64,000 bases of DNA from Paenibacillus stellifer (GCF_000758685.1 NZ_CP009286.1:4839501-4903500); one strand, 5' to 3'. Positions 37,566 through 46,494 are shown, counted from the first letter of the stretch. A program made the numbers and translations. Notes: generated by a model not told the origin, from the sequence alone.

Positions 37566-38342
37566 CTAAATCCCTGCTCCGTCGGTCAGCTCCAGTTCCT
37601 CCACCTTCTCGAACTCGCTCAGCACCTTCAGCCGGAGCTCCTGAAAGGAGGTTGACGCTTTTTTGCGGGGATACGGAAGATCGATGTGTACGACCTTGCG
37701 GATTTTTCCCGGTCTGGGGTCCAGAATGACCACCCGGCTGCCCAGGAAGACCGCTTCGTCGATATCATGCGTGACGAGAATCATCGTCGTTCCATTGTTC
37801 CGCCAAATGTCCAGCAGAGCACTCTGCATATGCGCTCTCGTAAAAGCATCCAGCGCGCCGAACGGTTCGTCGAGCAGCAGAATCTTCGGATTCCGGAGCA
37901 GCGCCCGCGCGATCGACACCCGCTGGGCCATGCCGCCCGACAGCTCGCGGGGATAGGCCTTCTCGAATCCCTTCAGCTTCACCAGCCCGATCAGTTCATC
38001 CACCTTCTTCCGGACTTCGGGACTTCGCAGGGACAGATCGGAAGCGATGTTCTTCTCCACAGTCAGCCAGGGAAACAGGCGATGCTCCTGAAAAATAAAA
38101 CCTTTATCGACGCCGGGGCCGCCAATCTCCGCTCCACCCAGCTTCACCGTGCCGTCATAGCCGGCATCCAGGCCGGCGATAATGCGCAGCAGCGTGCTTT
38201 TGCCGCAGCCGCTTGGACCGATAACTGTGATGAATTCTCCTTTCTCCACCCGGAGATCAACTTCCCGGAGCGCCTGCACGGGACCGCTTTTGGTATCAAA
38301 CGACTTGTTCAGGCTGGAGATTTCCAGCAGCGCCTCGCCCAT
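37566..38342 (-). CDS. SsuB/TauB-like ABC transporter ATPase
   Basis: 258 residues with Walker [11 protein letters not shown]-loop [11 protein letters not shown], signature [16 protein letters not shown], Walker [13 protein letters not shown] and switch histidine VTHDIDEA. The family energises uptake of sulfonates, taurine or nitrate. GGGGGAGG precedes the ATG. First gene of the transporter unit, with a strong promoter of its own. Confidence 0.92.
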   Translation of the reverse strand: MGEALLEISSLNKSFDTKSGPVQALREVDLRVEKGEFITVIGPSGCGKSTLLRIIAGLDAGYDGTVKLGGAEIGGPGVDKGFIFQEHRLFPWLTVEKNIASDLSLRSPEVRKKVDELIGLVKLKGFEKAYPRELSGGMAQRVSIARALLRNPKILLLDEPFGALDAFTRAHMQSALLDIWRNNGTTMILVTHDIDEAVFLGSRVVILDPRPGKIRKVVHIDLPYPRKKASTSFQELRLKVLSEFEKVEELELTDGAGI

Positions 38343-38401
38343 AAATCCTCTTCCTCCCCCATCAAATTAAATCCGGCCAGCAGAATGAAACTCCAAACAA
38401 A

Positions 38402-38431
38402 AGGCGCCATGTCCAAATGGACACAGCGCCT
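38402..38431 (-). other. Hairpin in the leader of the transporter operon
   Basis: AGGCGC and TGTCCA pair with TGGACA and GCGCCT around a short loop, and an outer helix AGCAGA/TCTGCT (minus strand) can enclose it. TTTTG follows on the minus strand, so it might attenuate transcription. Confidence 0.45.
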
Positions 38432-38494
38432 CTGCTTAAACAGTCAGCGTCCTGTGATTTAATTCATAGTATTTTTATGCGATTTGTGATTATT

Positions 38495-38523
38495 AAAATA
38501 ACATCATTCACACAGGCTGTCAA
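38495..38523 (-). promoter_or_regulatory. Promoter of the ssuB-like operon
   Basis: TTGACA (38518-38523), 17 bases, TATTTT (38495-38500) on the minus strand, about 150 bases before the ATPase start. Confidence 0.8.
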
Positions 38524-38540
38524 CGATAAAATAAAAAGAA

Positions 38541-38580
38541 AAAACGCATCATGCCGCCTTTGTGGAATGCATCTGCGTTT
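38541..38580 (-). terminator. Terminator of the metK-nifHDK-like operon
   Basis: Minus strand AACGCA and ATGC pair with GCAT and TGCGTT, followed by a TTTTTT run. It lies 54 bases beyond the radical SAM gene. Confidence 0.8.
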
Positions 38581-38633
38581 CTTGTTTATCCTGCGGGGGC
38601 CCATACGTCGGGCCTTTAAGCGATACGGTCTCC

Positions 38634-39860
38634 TTATACCGGCTGCTCCCGCTTGTCCCCGCCAAACGCCGGAACCCGTTCTTCGTCGATCGCGAACAGA
38701 TCGTGAATCAGGAAGTTCGGGCTTGGCGCGATGTCGAAATAGTCCTGATAGGTGAAGCCGTATCTTTTGAAAATATCATGGCATTTGTAGGCCATATCGA
38801 GATGCCACTCCGCATGCGGTGTCCGGTGGCCCTCCAGCGCCGACCCAGGGTTCGGCGTCCAGGCGCCTGTCAGGGACAATACTCCGATGGAAGCGAAGTA
38901 TTCCACGCCTTCCAGCGTCGCCCGCTTAGGCTCGATGCCGGCAACAAAGCCTGACCGCACCTTGCCCTTGCCGAACACTTTCGCGGCGTATTCAATGGCC
39001 TTGATCCAATGCTCCCGGCCGCCGCATTCCGCAACCTTGCCCGGCAGGATCGCGGCATAGAATGCCGGGTCCCACATTTCCAGATTCATCGCGAGCGTCC
39101 GAAAGCCCGCTTCCTTGTAGCGGTCGATAATACCAAGATCCAGCGGAGCCCCGATGACCGCAGTCCCATTGAAGTCCTGAAGCCCCGTGCTCTCCTGGAT
39201 GGCTTCGGCCACGTCAATGTAGTAGTCGACCTCCCGCCGCTCCGGCACGAAGCCTCCCGTCAGGTTCGTATGGGTGACGCCGTCGAGCCGATAAGCCGCC
39301 GCAACGGCTTCACCGATCTGCCTTGGATTTTTCCACTTGATGCCCTGAATTTCGGAATACGTATCCTTGGTCGCGTTAATGTTGCAGAACAGGCAGTCCT
39401 GGCCCTTCTCCTTCAGCGAGCATTCATTGCTGTACGCGATGGAGACGGTCCCGCCGTCCAAATAGCCGGAGGAATAGCCGGCAATCCGGGAGAATGGCGT
39501 TCCGTCCGAGGCCTCAAGTCCGTAATAGGCGGGCCGCTTGTCGAAGGTAACAGGGAAGAGTTCTTTTCCCTTATGGGTCAGGACATATTCGCAGCTGTCA
39601 TAGACGATCCGGAAGTCCGATCTGCTGTCCCAGTGAAAGGCGACCCGCAGCCCGCCCGGCGTAATGTACCCGGTAGGCAGATCGAAGCCCTCATGGGTTT
39701 CATGGTCCATTTCAAAGCACAGATGCACCTGCTCCTGATGCGCGCCTCCAAGATCGAGATGCTGGAAAATGGCCGGATCGGCCGCCACTCCCTCCACATT
39801 CACCTCATTCTTAATGCTCAGCTCCTGAAAAAGCCGGCTTCGGATGTGCTCCCTGCTCAT
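38634..39860 (-). CDS. Radical SAM protein of the nitrogenase-like cluster
   Basis: 408 residues. The only suitable cluster motif is C147-X8-C156-X2-C159 (CSLKEKGQDCLFC), not the usual CX3CX2C, placed after an N-terminal domain of about 140 residues. LTGGFVPERREVDYYIDVAEA and FNGTAVIGAPLDLG fit successive barrel strands. It is not NifB: no NifX-like domain and no CX3CX2C. AAGGGGG precedes the ATG, and the gene overlaps the end of the NifK-like gene by 50 bases. Likely role: maturation of, or chemistry coupled to, the NifHDK-like enzyme; the reaction is unknown. Confidence 0.8.
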   Translation of the reverse strand: MSREHIRSRLFQELSIKNEVNVEGVAADPAIFQHLDLGGAHQEQVHLCFEMDHETHEGFDLPTGYITPGGLRVAFHWDSRSDFRIVYDSCEYVLTHKGKELFPVTFDKRPAYYGLEASDGTPFSRIAGYSSGYLDGGTVSIAYSNECSLKEKGQDCLFCNINATKDTYSEIQGIKWKNPRQIGEAVAAAYRLDGVTHTNLTGGFVPERREVDYYIDVAEAIQESTGLQDFNGTAVIGAPLDLGIIDRYKEAGFRTLAMNLEMWDPAFYAAILPGKVAECGGREHWIKAIEYAAKVFGKGKVRSGFVAGIEPKRATLEGVEYFASIGVLSLTGAWTPNPGSALEGHRTPHAEWHLDMAYKCHDIFKRYGFTYQDYFDIAPSPNFLIHDLFAIDEERVPAFGGDKREQPV

Positions 39861-41220
39861 CTCTCGCGTCCCCCTTCATGATTTGATGCGGTTCCAGCTC
39901 CCTGCGTATTTTCGCGAACCTGATGATTCCGCTCCCCGCTGTCTCCAGCAGCGCGATGCCGCCGCCAAATCCGGCGAAGCCCCGGGTAAGCACCAGCTCC
40001 TCCGCAACCGGGAACGACACGGGAATGAACGGAATTCCCTTGCGCTCCGCGGTTTTTCGTTCGATCGTACTGCCCAGCAGCAGCTCGATGTCCTCCTCCA
40101 GCAGCAGTTCCTCAATCAATTGTCCGTCAGTTTCAAAGACGATTCTCGTCTCAAGCCCGGAATGCCGTTCCTGCCAGCCATGGACAATCCGTTCCTGCGC
40201 CGACTCCGGCAGGTTGTCGGTAATGACGATCAGAACCGGCAGCAAGCCCAGCGGATCGGCCAGAAACCGGGCCTGGCTTATTGCGGCTGAGCTGTCGCCG
40301 ACGACGGCCAGCCTCTTCTGGAAGCCGTAGCGGTAATAGGCGTCCGCCTGCTCGCGGATGTAATAGCGTTCCCGCCGCTCCTGGGCCTTGATCTGCGTCT
40401 CCAGCGCATCCGGCTCCAGGTCAAGCTGATTCAACACGCAGCGCAGCACCTCCCCTGTCTGCGCCACTCCCACCGGATAGCCGTCGAAATGCACATAGGG
40501 AATGCCCGCATGCCGCTCCAGCCATTCGCAAATCTCCAGACTATGGACCGAGAAGGAGACGTTGAGCGACGCCTGCCGAAGCGCCGCCCATTCTTTCCTT
40601 GCCGCATCTGGACCGAAGATGACATTGACTTCGGCTCCCGCGTCCTCAAAGCTGAGCTTCAGCCCCGCTAAATTGCCTCTCCAGTGCACATCCTGCTCCG
40701 GAATTACGCCGAACAAATTGACCAGACGGCCGTTTCGATTCCCTTCAGTTACCCCCAGCTTGTCGTATTGCCGCAAAATGCCGAGCAGCGCGGCAGTATA
40801 GCCGTTATGAACGCTGCCCTTGAAACCCGGAGTGCCGAGATGGATGGCATGCACCTGCTGCTCCTGCAGCTCTTTGGTCATCGCCGGCACATCGTCCCCG
40901 ACCAGCTCCGGCGTGCAGCCCGTCAGAACGGCATAGAAGTCTCCCGCCTTGATCTTGACGGTGTTCTTGAGCTGCTCCCTCAGCCTCGACGTGCCGCCGA
41001 ACACAACCTGCCGCTCCAGAAAATTGGTGGATGGAACGCTGAGTCCGCCGCCGCTGCCCGAGCCGCCGTTGCCGCTGAGTGTGCTTCCTCCCAAATACTG
41101 CTGCACACCGCAGCCGGCGGAAGAGTGAATGATTGGCACCGCCCCCTCGATCGCCCGAATCGTCTGAAGCGCGCCGTGCAGCAGGCAGCTGTTCCGGTTC
41201 CCCGCCGTCGTCTGTCCCAT
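39811..41220 (-). CDS. Nitrogenase component 1-like protein, NifK/NifE-like subunit
   Basis: 469 residues of the oxidoreductase/nitrogenase component 1 family. Three cluster-type cysteines are in the expected order: C12 (NSCLLHGAL), C37 (SSAGCGVQQYLGG) and C102 (TGCTPELVGDD). The C-terminal part has alternating strands and helices of the fold (AVVGDSSAAISQARFLADPLG). Starts at the ATG at 41220, three bases from the stop of the preceding gene, with AGGAGG upstream. It should form a heterotetramer with the next-door D-like subunit and receive electrons from the NifH-like protein. Confidence 0.85.
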   Translation of the reverse strand: MGQTTAGNRNSCLLHGALQTIRAIEGAVPIIHSSAGCGVQQYLGGSTLSGNGGSGSGGGLSVPSTNFLERQVVFGGTSRLREQLKNTVKIKAGDFYAVLTGCTPELVGDDVPAMTKELQEQQVHAIHLGTPGFKGSVHNGYTAALLGILRQYDKLGVTEGNRNGRLVNLFGVIPEQDVHWRGNLAGLKLSFEDAGAEVNVIFGPDAARKEWAALRQASLNVSFSVHSLEICEWLERHAGIPYVHFDGYPVGVAQTGEVLRCVLNQLDLEPDALETQIKAQERRERYYIREQADAYYRYGFQKRLAVVGDSSAAISQARFLADPLGLLPVLIVITDNLPESAQERIVHGWQERHSGLETRIVFETDGQLIEELLLEEDIELLLGSTIERKTAERKGIPFIPVSFPVAEELVLTRGFAGFGGGIALLETAGSGIIRFAKIRRELEPHQIMKGDARDEQGAHPKPAFSGAEH

Positions 41221-41222
41221 CT

Positions 41223-42632
41223 TCACCGCACCTCCTGCTTGATATGCCAGTTCACGCTCTTCGCAAGCCAACCCTCACGGTAGGAGGAACCTCCCGCGCT
41301 TAAGTACCGGCTCAGCGCCTGATTCCGCAGCGCCTTGCCGAAGAGTCCGGCCAGCGCAAGTGCTCCCTGGAAGCCGTAAATGTCCACGGCGTCCACCGAA
41401 GCTGCCGGAATGCCTGCGGCAGCCGCCCATACGGCCGTCTCGCTCCGGCCGATATAGAGGTCTGGCCGCCATTTGTTCAGCGCGTTGATCTTCTCGAACG
41501 GCTGCCCTGGTTCGATCAGCACATGCGGATTGTGGCGGCGGGACCATTCCCTGAGCCTTGGGGCATGGGTAAGGTCGGCATGGGTTAGAGCAAAGGCAGT
41601 CACCTTCCCTCCAAGCTCCGTTACTAATTCGCCGATCCCGAAGGCCTGCTCCGGCGGAAGATCAATGAAGACCGAGATATCGCCCAGCCGCTGAAGTGCG
41701 AGCGTCTCCGCCGTCTCCGTCCTGGCGGCCTCGATCACATTCCGCGTCTCGGCGCCGGTGTCCAAGGCATCCGCCGCGGCCAGAAGCCAACGGTGAGTTC
41801 CGGTCAAGCCGATCGGCGGCGGGACATCGAGCCTGGCGACGCCACGGCTTTCCTCCAGCCAGGCCAGCAGATAGCCGGCATCATCCCGGTCCAGTGCTGC
41901 GGAGGCGGCGGCTCCCGGAGATCTGCGGAGATCGGAGAGCGTATAGAATCCTGACACGTTGTTATATGAAATTCCTGCGGCTGTCAGCTCTCTAATGATA
42001 TTCCCCGTTCTTGTCTCCGCTGTCCCGATCAGGTTGATAAACCGCTCGCTGTTGTCCGAAGCCGGCTCCTCGTTCAGCACATGCTTGGCTAAAGCGTGAT
42101 AGATAAGGTCGTAGCCGTACAGCGGCGACTTGGAACGAAAGCCAGCTGCGAATATCGGGACAACCGGAATGCCGTACAGCTCCTCCGCCTCTACAGTAGC
42201 GGATTGGATGTCATCATTGTTGATCGCTATGACAGGTGTGGCCAGAATGAAGATGATATCCGGCTTCCACAGCCGCTGCGCTCTGCCGATCGCATCTCTC
42301 AGCTTGTCGTCCGCCCCAAGGATGGAATCATTCTCCTCGATATGTGTAAGCAGCCAAGGCCCGCCGCCGGAGCGCAGCTCATCCTCAAGCTTCGCCGCGC
42401 CGCAGCCCGGAGGGCCGTGAATGATCGTGACAGCTCCGCGAATCCGTCCCAGCAGACGGATGGCTCCGATCACCTCGTCGTCGGTCGTCTCCGAGTAGGT
42501 GCGGATCCGCTGAGCCGGCTCCTCCCGCTCCAGTTCATCCGCCAGCGTCCCGCTGTCGCCATAGAAGGCGGTCAGCGTTCCGAGGCGCTTCTCCCGAACC
42601 CGAGCGAACCGCTGTCTGATCTCATGGTTCAT
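41223..42632 (-). CDS. Nitrogenase component 1-like protein, NifD-like subunit with one cysteine
   Basis: 469 residues. The family motif IIHGPPGCG gives the only cysteine of the whole protein (C77). The regions where NifD has its first and third P-cluster cysteines read SETTDDEVIGAIRLL and LATPVIAINNDDI, without Cys. The region of the FeMo-co histidine reads VDIYGFQGALALAG, with Tyr in place of His. So neither a full P-cluster nor FeMo-co can be bound as in nitrogenase. I choose the ATG at 42632, nine bases after AAGGAG. Confidence 0.85.
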   Translation of the reverse strand: MNHEIRQRFARVREKRLGTLTAFYGDSGTLADELEREEPAQRIRTYSETTDDEVIGAIRLLGRIRGAVTIIHGPPGCGAAKLEDELRSGGGPWLLTHIEENDSILGADDKLRDAIGRAQRLWKPDIIFILATPVIAINNDDIQSATVEAEELYGIPVVPIFAAGFRSKSPLYGYDLIYHALAKHVLNEEPASDNSERFINLIGTAETRTGNIIRELTAAGISYNNVSGFYTLSDLRRSPGAAASAALDRDDAGYLLAWLEESRGVARLDVPPPIGLTGTHRWLLAAADALDTGAETRNVIEAARTETAETLALQRLGDISVFIDLPPEQAFGIGELVTELGGKVTAFALTHADLTHAPRLREWSRRHNPHVLIEPGQPFEKINALNKWRPDLYIGRSETAVWAAAAGIPAASVDAVDIYGFQGALALAGLFGKALRNQALSRYLSAGGSSYREGWLAKSVNWHIKQEVR

Positions 42633-42646
42633 GGTCGTCATCTCCT

Positions 42647-43513
42647 TTAGTTCGCGGCGGTTCCCGAAGATACCGCCTCCTTGTTGATGGCATCCCCCCA
42701 GCTTCTCGCCCAGTCGCGAAGATCAGTAACATTCAGCGGAGCCGGAACGGTCAACTGCTCATTGGAGGCCACATGCGCTGCCAGCTTGCGGTACACCTCC
42801 GCCTGGTCCGACTGCGGACTGGCTTCGATGACCGTCTTGCCGTAAAGCTCGCTCTGCGCCACAACAGGCGACCGGGGCACATACCCGGCCACGGACGCGC
42901 CCGTCACCTTCGCGAAATCCTCGATCAGCGCCTGCGGATAGCCGGGCAGAACGCTGTTCCCGATAATGCCGCCGAGTCTCGCTCCGCCGGAGGGGGCGTA
43001 TTTGCCGATGGCTTTGAACAGATTATTCGCGGCGTAGACCGCCATGAAGTCAGAGGAGCTGACGACATATGCCCGGTCCGTAATGCCGTCCCGGATCGGA
43101 ACGGCAAAGCCGCCGCAGACGACGTCTCCCAGCACGTCGTACAGCACATAATCCGCTTCGAACTCCTCGAACACGTTCAGCTCCTGCAGCAGGCCGACTG
43201 CGGCGTTGATGCCGCGCCCCGCGCAGCCGACGCCGGGCACGGGACCGCCCGCTTCGATGCAGAGAATGCCTTTGAATCCGATCGCCGAAATATCCTCCAG
43301 CCGCGTTTTGCCGCTGTCCCTAAGGCTGTCGATCACCGTCGGCAAATAATCGCCGCCCCGCAATGTATTAGTCGAATCGCTCTTCGGATCGCAGCCGATC
43401 TGGATGACCCGGTGACCCGCTTCCGCCAGGGCGGCGCTGATATTGGAAGTAGTGGTCGATTTGCCGATTCCGCCCTTGCCGTAGATGGCAATATGCTTGG
43501 TATTCTTCGCCAT
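42647..43513 (-). CDS. NifH-like ATP-dependent reductase iron protein
   Basis: 288 residues, complete. Walker [10 protein letters not shown] at 12-20, switch region and the two [4Fe-4S] ligands C97 (VGCAGRG) and C133 ([11 protein letters not shown]), one from each monomer in the dimer. These positions match nitrogenase iron protein and its relatives BchL, BchX and CfbC. AGGAGG lies nine bases before the ATG at 43513. It should donate single electrons to the D/K-like pair with ATP hydrolysis. Confidence 0.93.
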   Translation of the reverse strand: MAKNTKHIAIYGKGGIGKSTTTSNISAALAEAGHRVIQIGCDPKSDSTNTLRGGDYLPTVIDSLRDSGKTRLEDISAIGFKGILCIEAGGPVPGVGCAGRGINAAVGLLQELNVFEEFEADYVLYDVLGDVVCGGFAVPIRDGITDRAYVVSSSDFMAVYAANNLFKAIGKYAPSGGARLGGIIGNSVLPGYPQALIEDFAKVTGASVAGYVPRSPVVAQSELYGKTVIEASPQSDQAEVYRKLAAHVASNEQLTVPAPLNVTDLRDWARSWGDAINKEAVSSGTAAN

Positions 43514-43575
43514 TTCTATCAACCTCCTGTATGCTGCTTGCCCTAATCCTGTCTCCGACTTCCTGATTATTCGGT

Positions 43576-44814
43576 TCAGAGAGCCGCACTGGCTTCGGCC
43601 ACAGTCACCGCTGCCCCATGACTCTGCGCCGCAGCGGCCGCCTTGAGCGCTTCGGCCTTGTCTGTGCGCTCCCACGGCAGATCCAGATCGCTTCTGCCAA
43701 AATGGCCATAGGCCGCAGTCTGCCGGTAAATCGGCCGCTTGAGATCAAGTGTCCGGATAATCGCTCCCGGACGGAGATCGAAGACTGCCTTCACCGCAGC
43801 CGCGATTTCATCGTCGGGAAGGATGCCGGTGCCGAAGCTGTTCACCGTGACCGAGACCGGGCTGGCGACGCCGATGGCGTAGGCCAGCTGAATTTCAGCG
43901 CGGCGGGCCAGGCCAGCCGCTACAATGTTCTTGGCGACGTGGCGGGCGGCATAAGCGGCGCTGCGGTCCACCTTCGTCGGGTCCTTGCCGCTGAAGGCTC
44001 CGCCTCCATGGCGGGCGTAGCCGCCGTAGGTGTCGACAATGATCTTGCGTCCGGTCAATCCGGCGTCGCCGTGCGGTCCGCCGACCACGAACCGGCCTGT
44101 CGGGTTAATATAGTACTTCGTACTTCCGTCCAGCAGCCCTTCGGGAACCGTCGGCTCCACGACATGCCGGATGATATCCTTCCAGATTTGCTCCAGCTCG
44201 ATGTCCGGGTCATGCTGGGTGGACACAACGATGGTGTCGACACGAACGGCGCGGTCATCGTCATACTCCACGGTTACCTGCGTCTTGCCGTCCGGACGCA
44301 AATACGGCAGCAGTCCGCTCTTGCGGGCCTCTGCCAGTCTTCTCGCCAGCTTGTGGGCCAGGGAGATCGGCAGCGGGAACAGCTCCGGCGTCTCATCCGT
44401 CGCATAGCCGAACATCAGTCCCTGGTCGCCTGCTCCAAGCTCGATTTCCGTCTCACCGGCATTGACCAGAAGCCTCGATTCCAGCGCCTGATCCACGCCT
44501 TGGGCAATATCTGCCGACTGCTCGTCAAGCGAGCTGAGAATGGCGCAGGTATGGCCGTCGAAGCCGAGTGAAGAATGATCGTAGCCGATCTTCACGATCG
44601 CATCCCGCGCAATGGCCGGAATATTGACGTTCGCCGAGGTCGAAATCTCGCCGGCGATCAGAACGAGCCCCGTCGTGACCGCCACCTCGCAGGCGACTCT
44701 TCCGTTCGAGTCCTGTTCCAATATGGAGTCCAGAATGGCATCCGAAATCTGGTCGCAGATTTTATCCGGGTGTCCTTCTGTAACGGATTCTGAAGTAAAC
44801 AGATACTTGGTCAT
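43576..44814 (-). CDS. metK: S-adenosylmethionine synthetase paralogue
   Basis: 412 residues with all three signature regions: [31 protein letters not shown] and [19 protein letters not shown]. Makes SAM from methionine and ATP. It extends about 15-20 residues beyond the usual end in an alanine-rich tail. ATG at 44814 with GGGGGAAG upstream. It heads the nitrogenase-like operon 62 bases before the NifH-like gene and has an unusual leader instead of an S-box, so it is probably a second, cluster-dedicated copy supplying the radical SAM protein or a SAM-linked substrate. Confidence 0.93.
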   Translation of the reverse strand: MTKYLFTSESVTEGHPDKICDQISDAILDSILEQDSNGRVACEVAVTTGLVLIAGEISTSANVNIPAIARDAIVKIGYDHSSLGFDGHTCAILSSLDEQSADIAQGVDQALESRLLVNAGETEIELGAGDQGLMFGYATDETPELFPLPISLAHKLARRLAEARKSGLLPYLRPDGKTQVTVEYDDDRAVRVDTIVVSTQHDPDIELEQIWKDIIRHVVEPTVPEGLLDGSTKYYINPTGRFVVGGPHGDAGLTGRKIIVDTYGGYARHGGGAFSGKDPTKVDRSAAYAARHVAKNIVAAGLARRAEIQLAYAIGVASPVSVTVNSFGTGILPDDEIAAAVKAVFDLRPGAIIRTLDLKRPIYRQTAAYGHFGRSDLDLPWERTDKAEALKAAAAAQSHGAAVTVAEASAAL

Positions 44815-44886
44815 GTTTCTTCCCCCATTCATTGTGATGGTTTTCACACAATTTTCCGCGCCTTGCTGCTCCCGAATATGAAGAAA

Positions 44887-44950
44887 GGCCCTGAATCCAT
44901 GCCATGCTGCCTTGGGCAGCTACGGCGGTTCAGAGCCTCCGGTTATCCGG
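44887..44950 (-). ncRNA. Structured metK leader, unclassified (riboswitch candidate)
   Basis: On the minus strand: hairpin CCGG-AUAA-CCGG (44939-44950), then a 9-bp helix GGCUCUGAA/UUCAGGGCC (44929-44937 with 44887-44895) enclosing GCCGU/AUGGC and, after a one-base bulge, GCUGCC/GGCAGC with a three-base loop. It lies between the promoter and the metK start. It does not match the SAM-I consensus. No T-run follows, so translational control or a novel RNA is possible. Confidence 0.55.
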
Positions 44951-44988
44951 TCAACCTTTTTCCAACTAAGTTTATAGGATTAATATAC

Positions 44989-45017
44989 ATGGTAGGCGGA
45001 ATGGGATTGTTTGTCAA
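44989..45017 (-). promoter_or_regulatory. Promoter of the metK-nifHDK-like operon with upstream palindrome
   Basis: TTGACA (45012-45017), 17 bases, TACCAT (44989-44994) on the minus strand. A perfect 12-base palindrome ACTCCATGGAGT lies at 45034-45045, 17 bases upstream of the -35, where an activator could bind. Confidence 0.75.
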
Positions 45018-45141
45018 TAGAGCATTTTGCTTAACTCCATGGAGTGATTTAGGCCAACAATATAGAGAGCAGAATGATGGGATCTGTCTGGAGAATGATG
45101 CAGCATGCCAAATAAACTTATTCGCACATGATGCCCGGACG

Positions 45142-46494
45142 CTATTTGATTCGGAGACTGTCCGGTTCCTTAAAGGCCTGCACCTTCCCTCTGCTCTGCA
45201 CAATAATCATTCCGCTCTCGGACAGGCTCGGGCCAAAGACATGCCCGTTCGTCTCCAGTTGAACGACCGGCTGCGCCGTCTTCAGATGGATGCCGATCAG
45301 CCGTCCGTCGGTCTGGATCACATACATGCCGTGGCCGATCAAATCAAGACGGGCGATGGGATTGCGGATGCTTCCATTATAGGAAACCGCCGATTTGTCG
45401 GTCGTCTTGACGCCGTACAGATCATGGTTATTGGTAAAAATAATCCGCTCGTCATACGGGCCCGCCGCGTAGGCCAAGTCCTTCGGCCCTATGCTCTCCG
45501 CCGAATACGTGTCCCTCACTGTCTTCGCGGGATCGGCGGCTTCCGGATAGCTGTACAGCTTGTTCCCCGCATTCAGATAAATGCGGCCGCCTTCAAACCA
45601 GGCTCCATAATTTCCGGGAGCATGCTGAGGATCGGTCAGATTGATGTTCGCGGGATTATAGACAGTCGTTCCGGTAATTTTGCCGGTCTTGGCGTCCAGC
45701 GTATCGAGCGTGGTCAGCTCTTGTATTTCAAAAGGCGTACTCTCTCGCTGTACCACTACTTTGCCGTCCTTCACCGCAAGAGGCAAACTATAATGGCCTG
45801 ACTCCCACAACTGCTTGCCTGTCGCCGAATCATAGGCATGCAACAGATTATACGAATAGGCCCCGGAGATGGTGTTCGTGGCAAATACCAGTCCGCCTGC
45901 CGCCATGATCGGCTGATTGAACGGGGTCTCATCCTTGGCGGTCCATTGCAGAACGCCATCCTTCAGCCGGTACGCCTGAATTCCGCCGCTTCTCACCAGC
46001 AGCCGCTCTCCATCCACGGTCAGCTGCGACGCTCCCGGGCTTGAAGGCTTGGCGGCAGCCCAGAGCTTTTTCCCGTTGACCGCATTAACCGCATAGATCG
46101 TTCCCGGCTTCGAAGCTGTGTACAGCACACCGTTCCGGTACAGGATCGGCGCCTGAAGGCCCGCACCGAACTTCCATACCGTCTTTCCCGTCTGTGCGTC
46201 CAGCGCCGTCAGCTGTCCGGATTTGATGATATAGATTTGTCCGCCGCCTGATGCCGTGAGTCCTTGATCCACCGAATAATCTCCTTGAGAATCATCGGCG
46301 GCTGCATCCATTGCCGAGACCCACTGCGCCTTGATCTCCTTCGCGGATATTGACGACGCCGAGGTATCATAGTTGTTCCCGACATACGAAGTATGAGATG
46401 CCGTATCCGCCACAGCCGCACCTGTCCCCCCAAGCAGCAGCCCGAGACCGAGCGTTCCCGCCGTAATCCGGTTCATCCACTTGATCATTCCCAC
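45142..46494 (-). CDS. Secreted PQQ-like beta-propeller repeat protein
   Basis: 450 residues. A signal peptide (KWMNRITAGTLGLGLLLGG, cleavage after the AVADT region) is followed by repeated blades with the pattern LTALDAQTGKTVWKFGAG, IYAVNAVNGKKLW and HAYDSATGKQLWESG, as in PQQ-dependent dehydrogenase and BamB-like propellers. Enzyme active-site residues are absent, so a binding or envelope role is likely. Start GTG at 46494 with AGGAGG seven bases upstream; it overlaps the preceding gene by 10 bases. Confidence 0.8.
   Translation of the reverse strand: MGMIKWMNRITAGTLGLGLLLGGTGAAVADTASHTSYVGNNYDTSASSISAKEIKAQWVSAMDAAADDSQGDYSVDQGLTASGGGQIYIIKSGQLTALDAQTGKTVWKFGAGLQAPILYRNGVLYTASKPGTIYAVNAVNGKKLWAAAKPSSPGASQLTVDGERLLVRSGGIQAYRLKDGVLQWTAKDETPFNQPIMAAGGLVFATNTISGAYSYNLLHAYDSATGKQLWESGHYSLPLAVKDGKVVVQRESTPFEIQELTTLDTLDAKTGKITGTTVYNPANINLTDPQHAPGNYGAWFEGGRIYLNAGNKLYSYPEAADPAKTVRDTYSAESIGPKDLAYAAGPYDERIIFTNNHDLYGVKTTDKSAVSYNGSIRNPIARLDLIGHGMYVIQTDGRLIGIHLKTAQPVVQLETNGHVFGPSLSESGMIIVQSRGKVQAFKEPDSLRIK

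Noticed and set aside
39811..43513. A true molybdenum nitrogenase (nifHDK)
   Set aside because: The NifD-like subunit lacks the P-cluster and FeMo-co ligands, and no nifB, nifE, nifN, nifV or nifX-type genes accompany it.
38634..43513. Direct assignment as methylthio-alkane reductase (MarBHDK)
   Set aside because: The radical SAM protein lacks the NifB-type CX3CX2C motif and the D-like subunit has one cysteine only; the sulfur context alone is not enough.
44887..44950. S-box (SAM-I) riboswitch in front of metK
   Set aside because: The conserved SAM-I core sequence and its four-way junction are absent; the helices seen have a different order.
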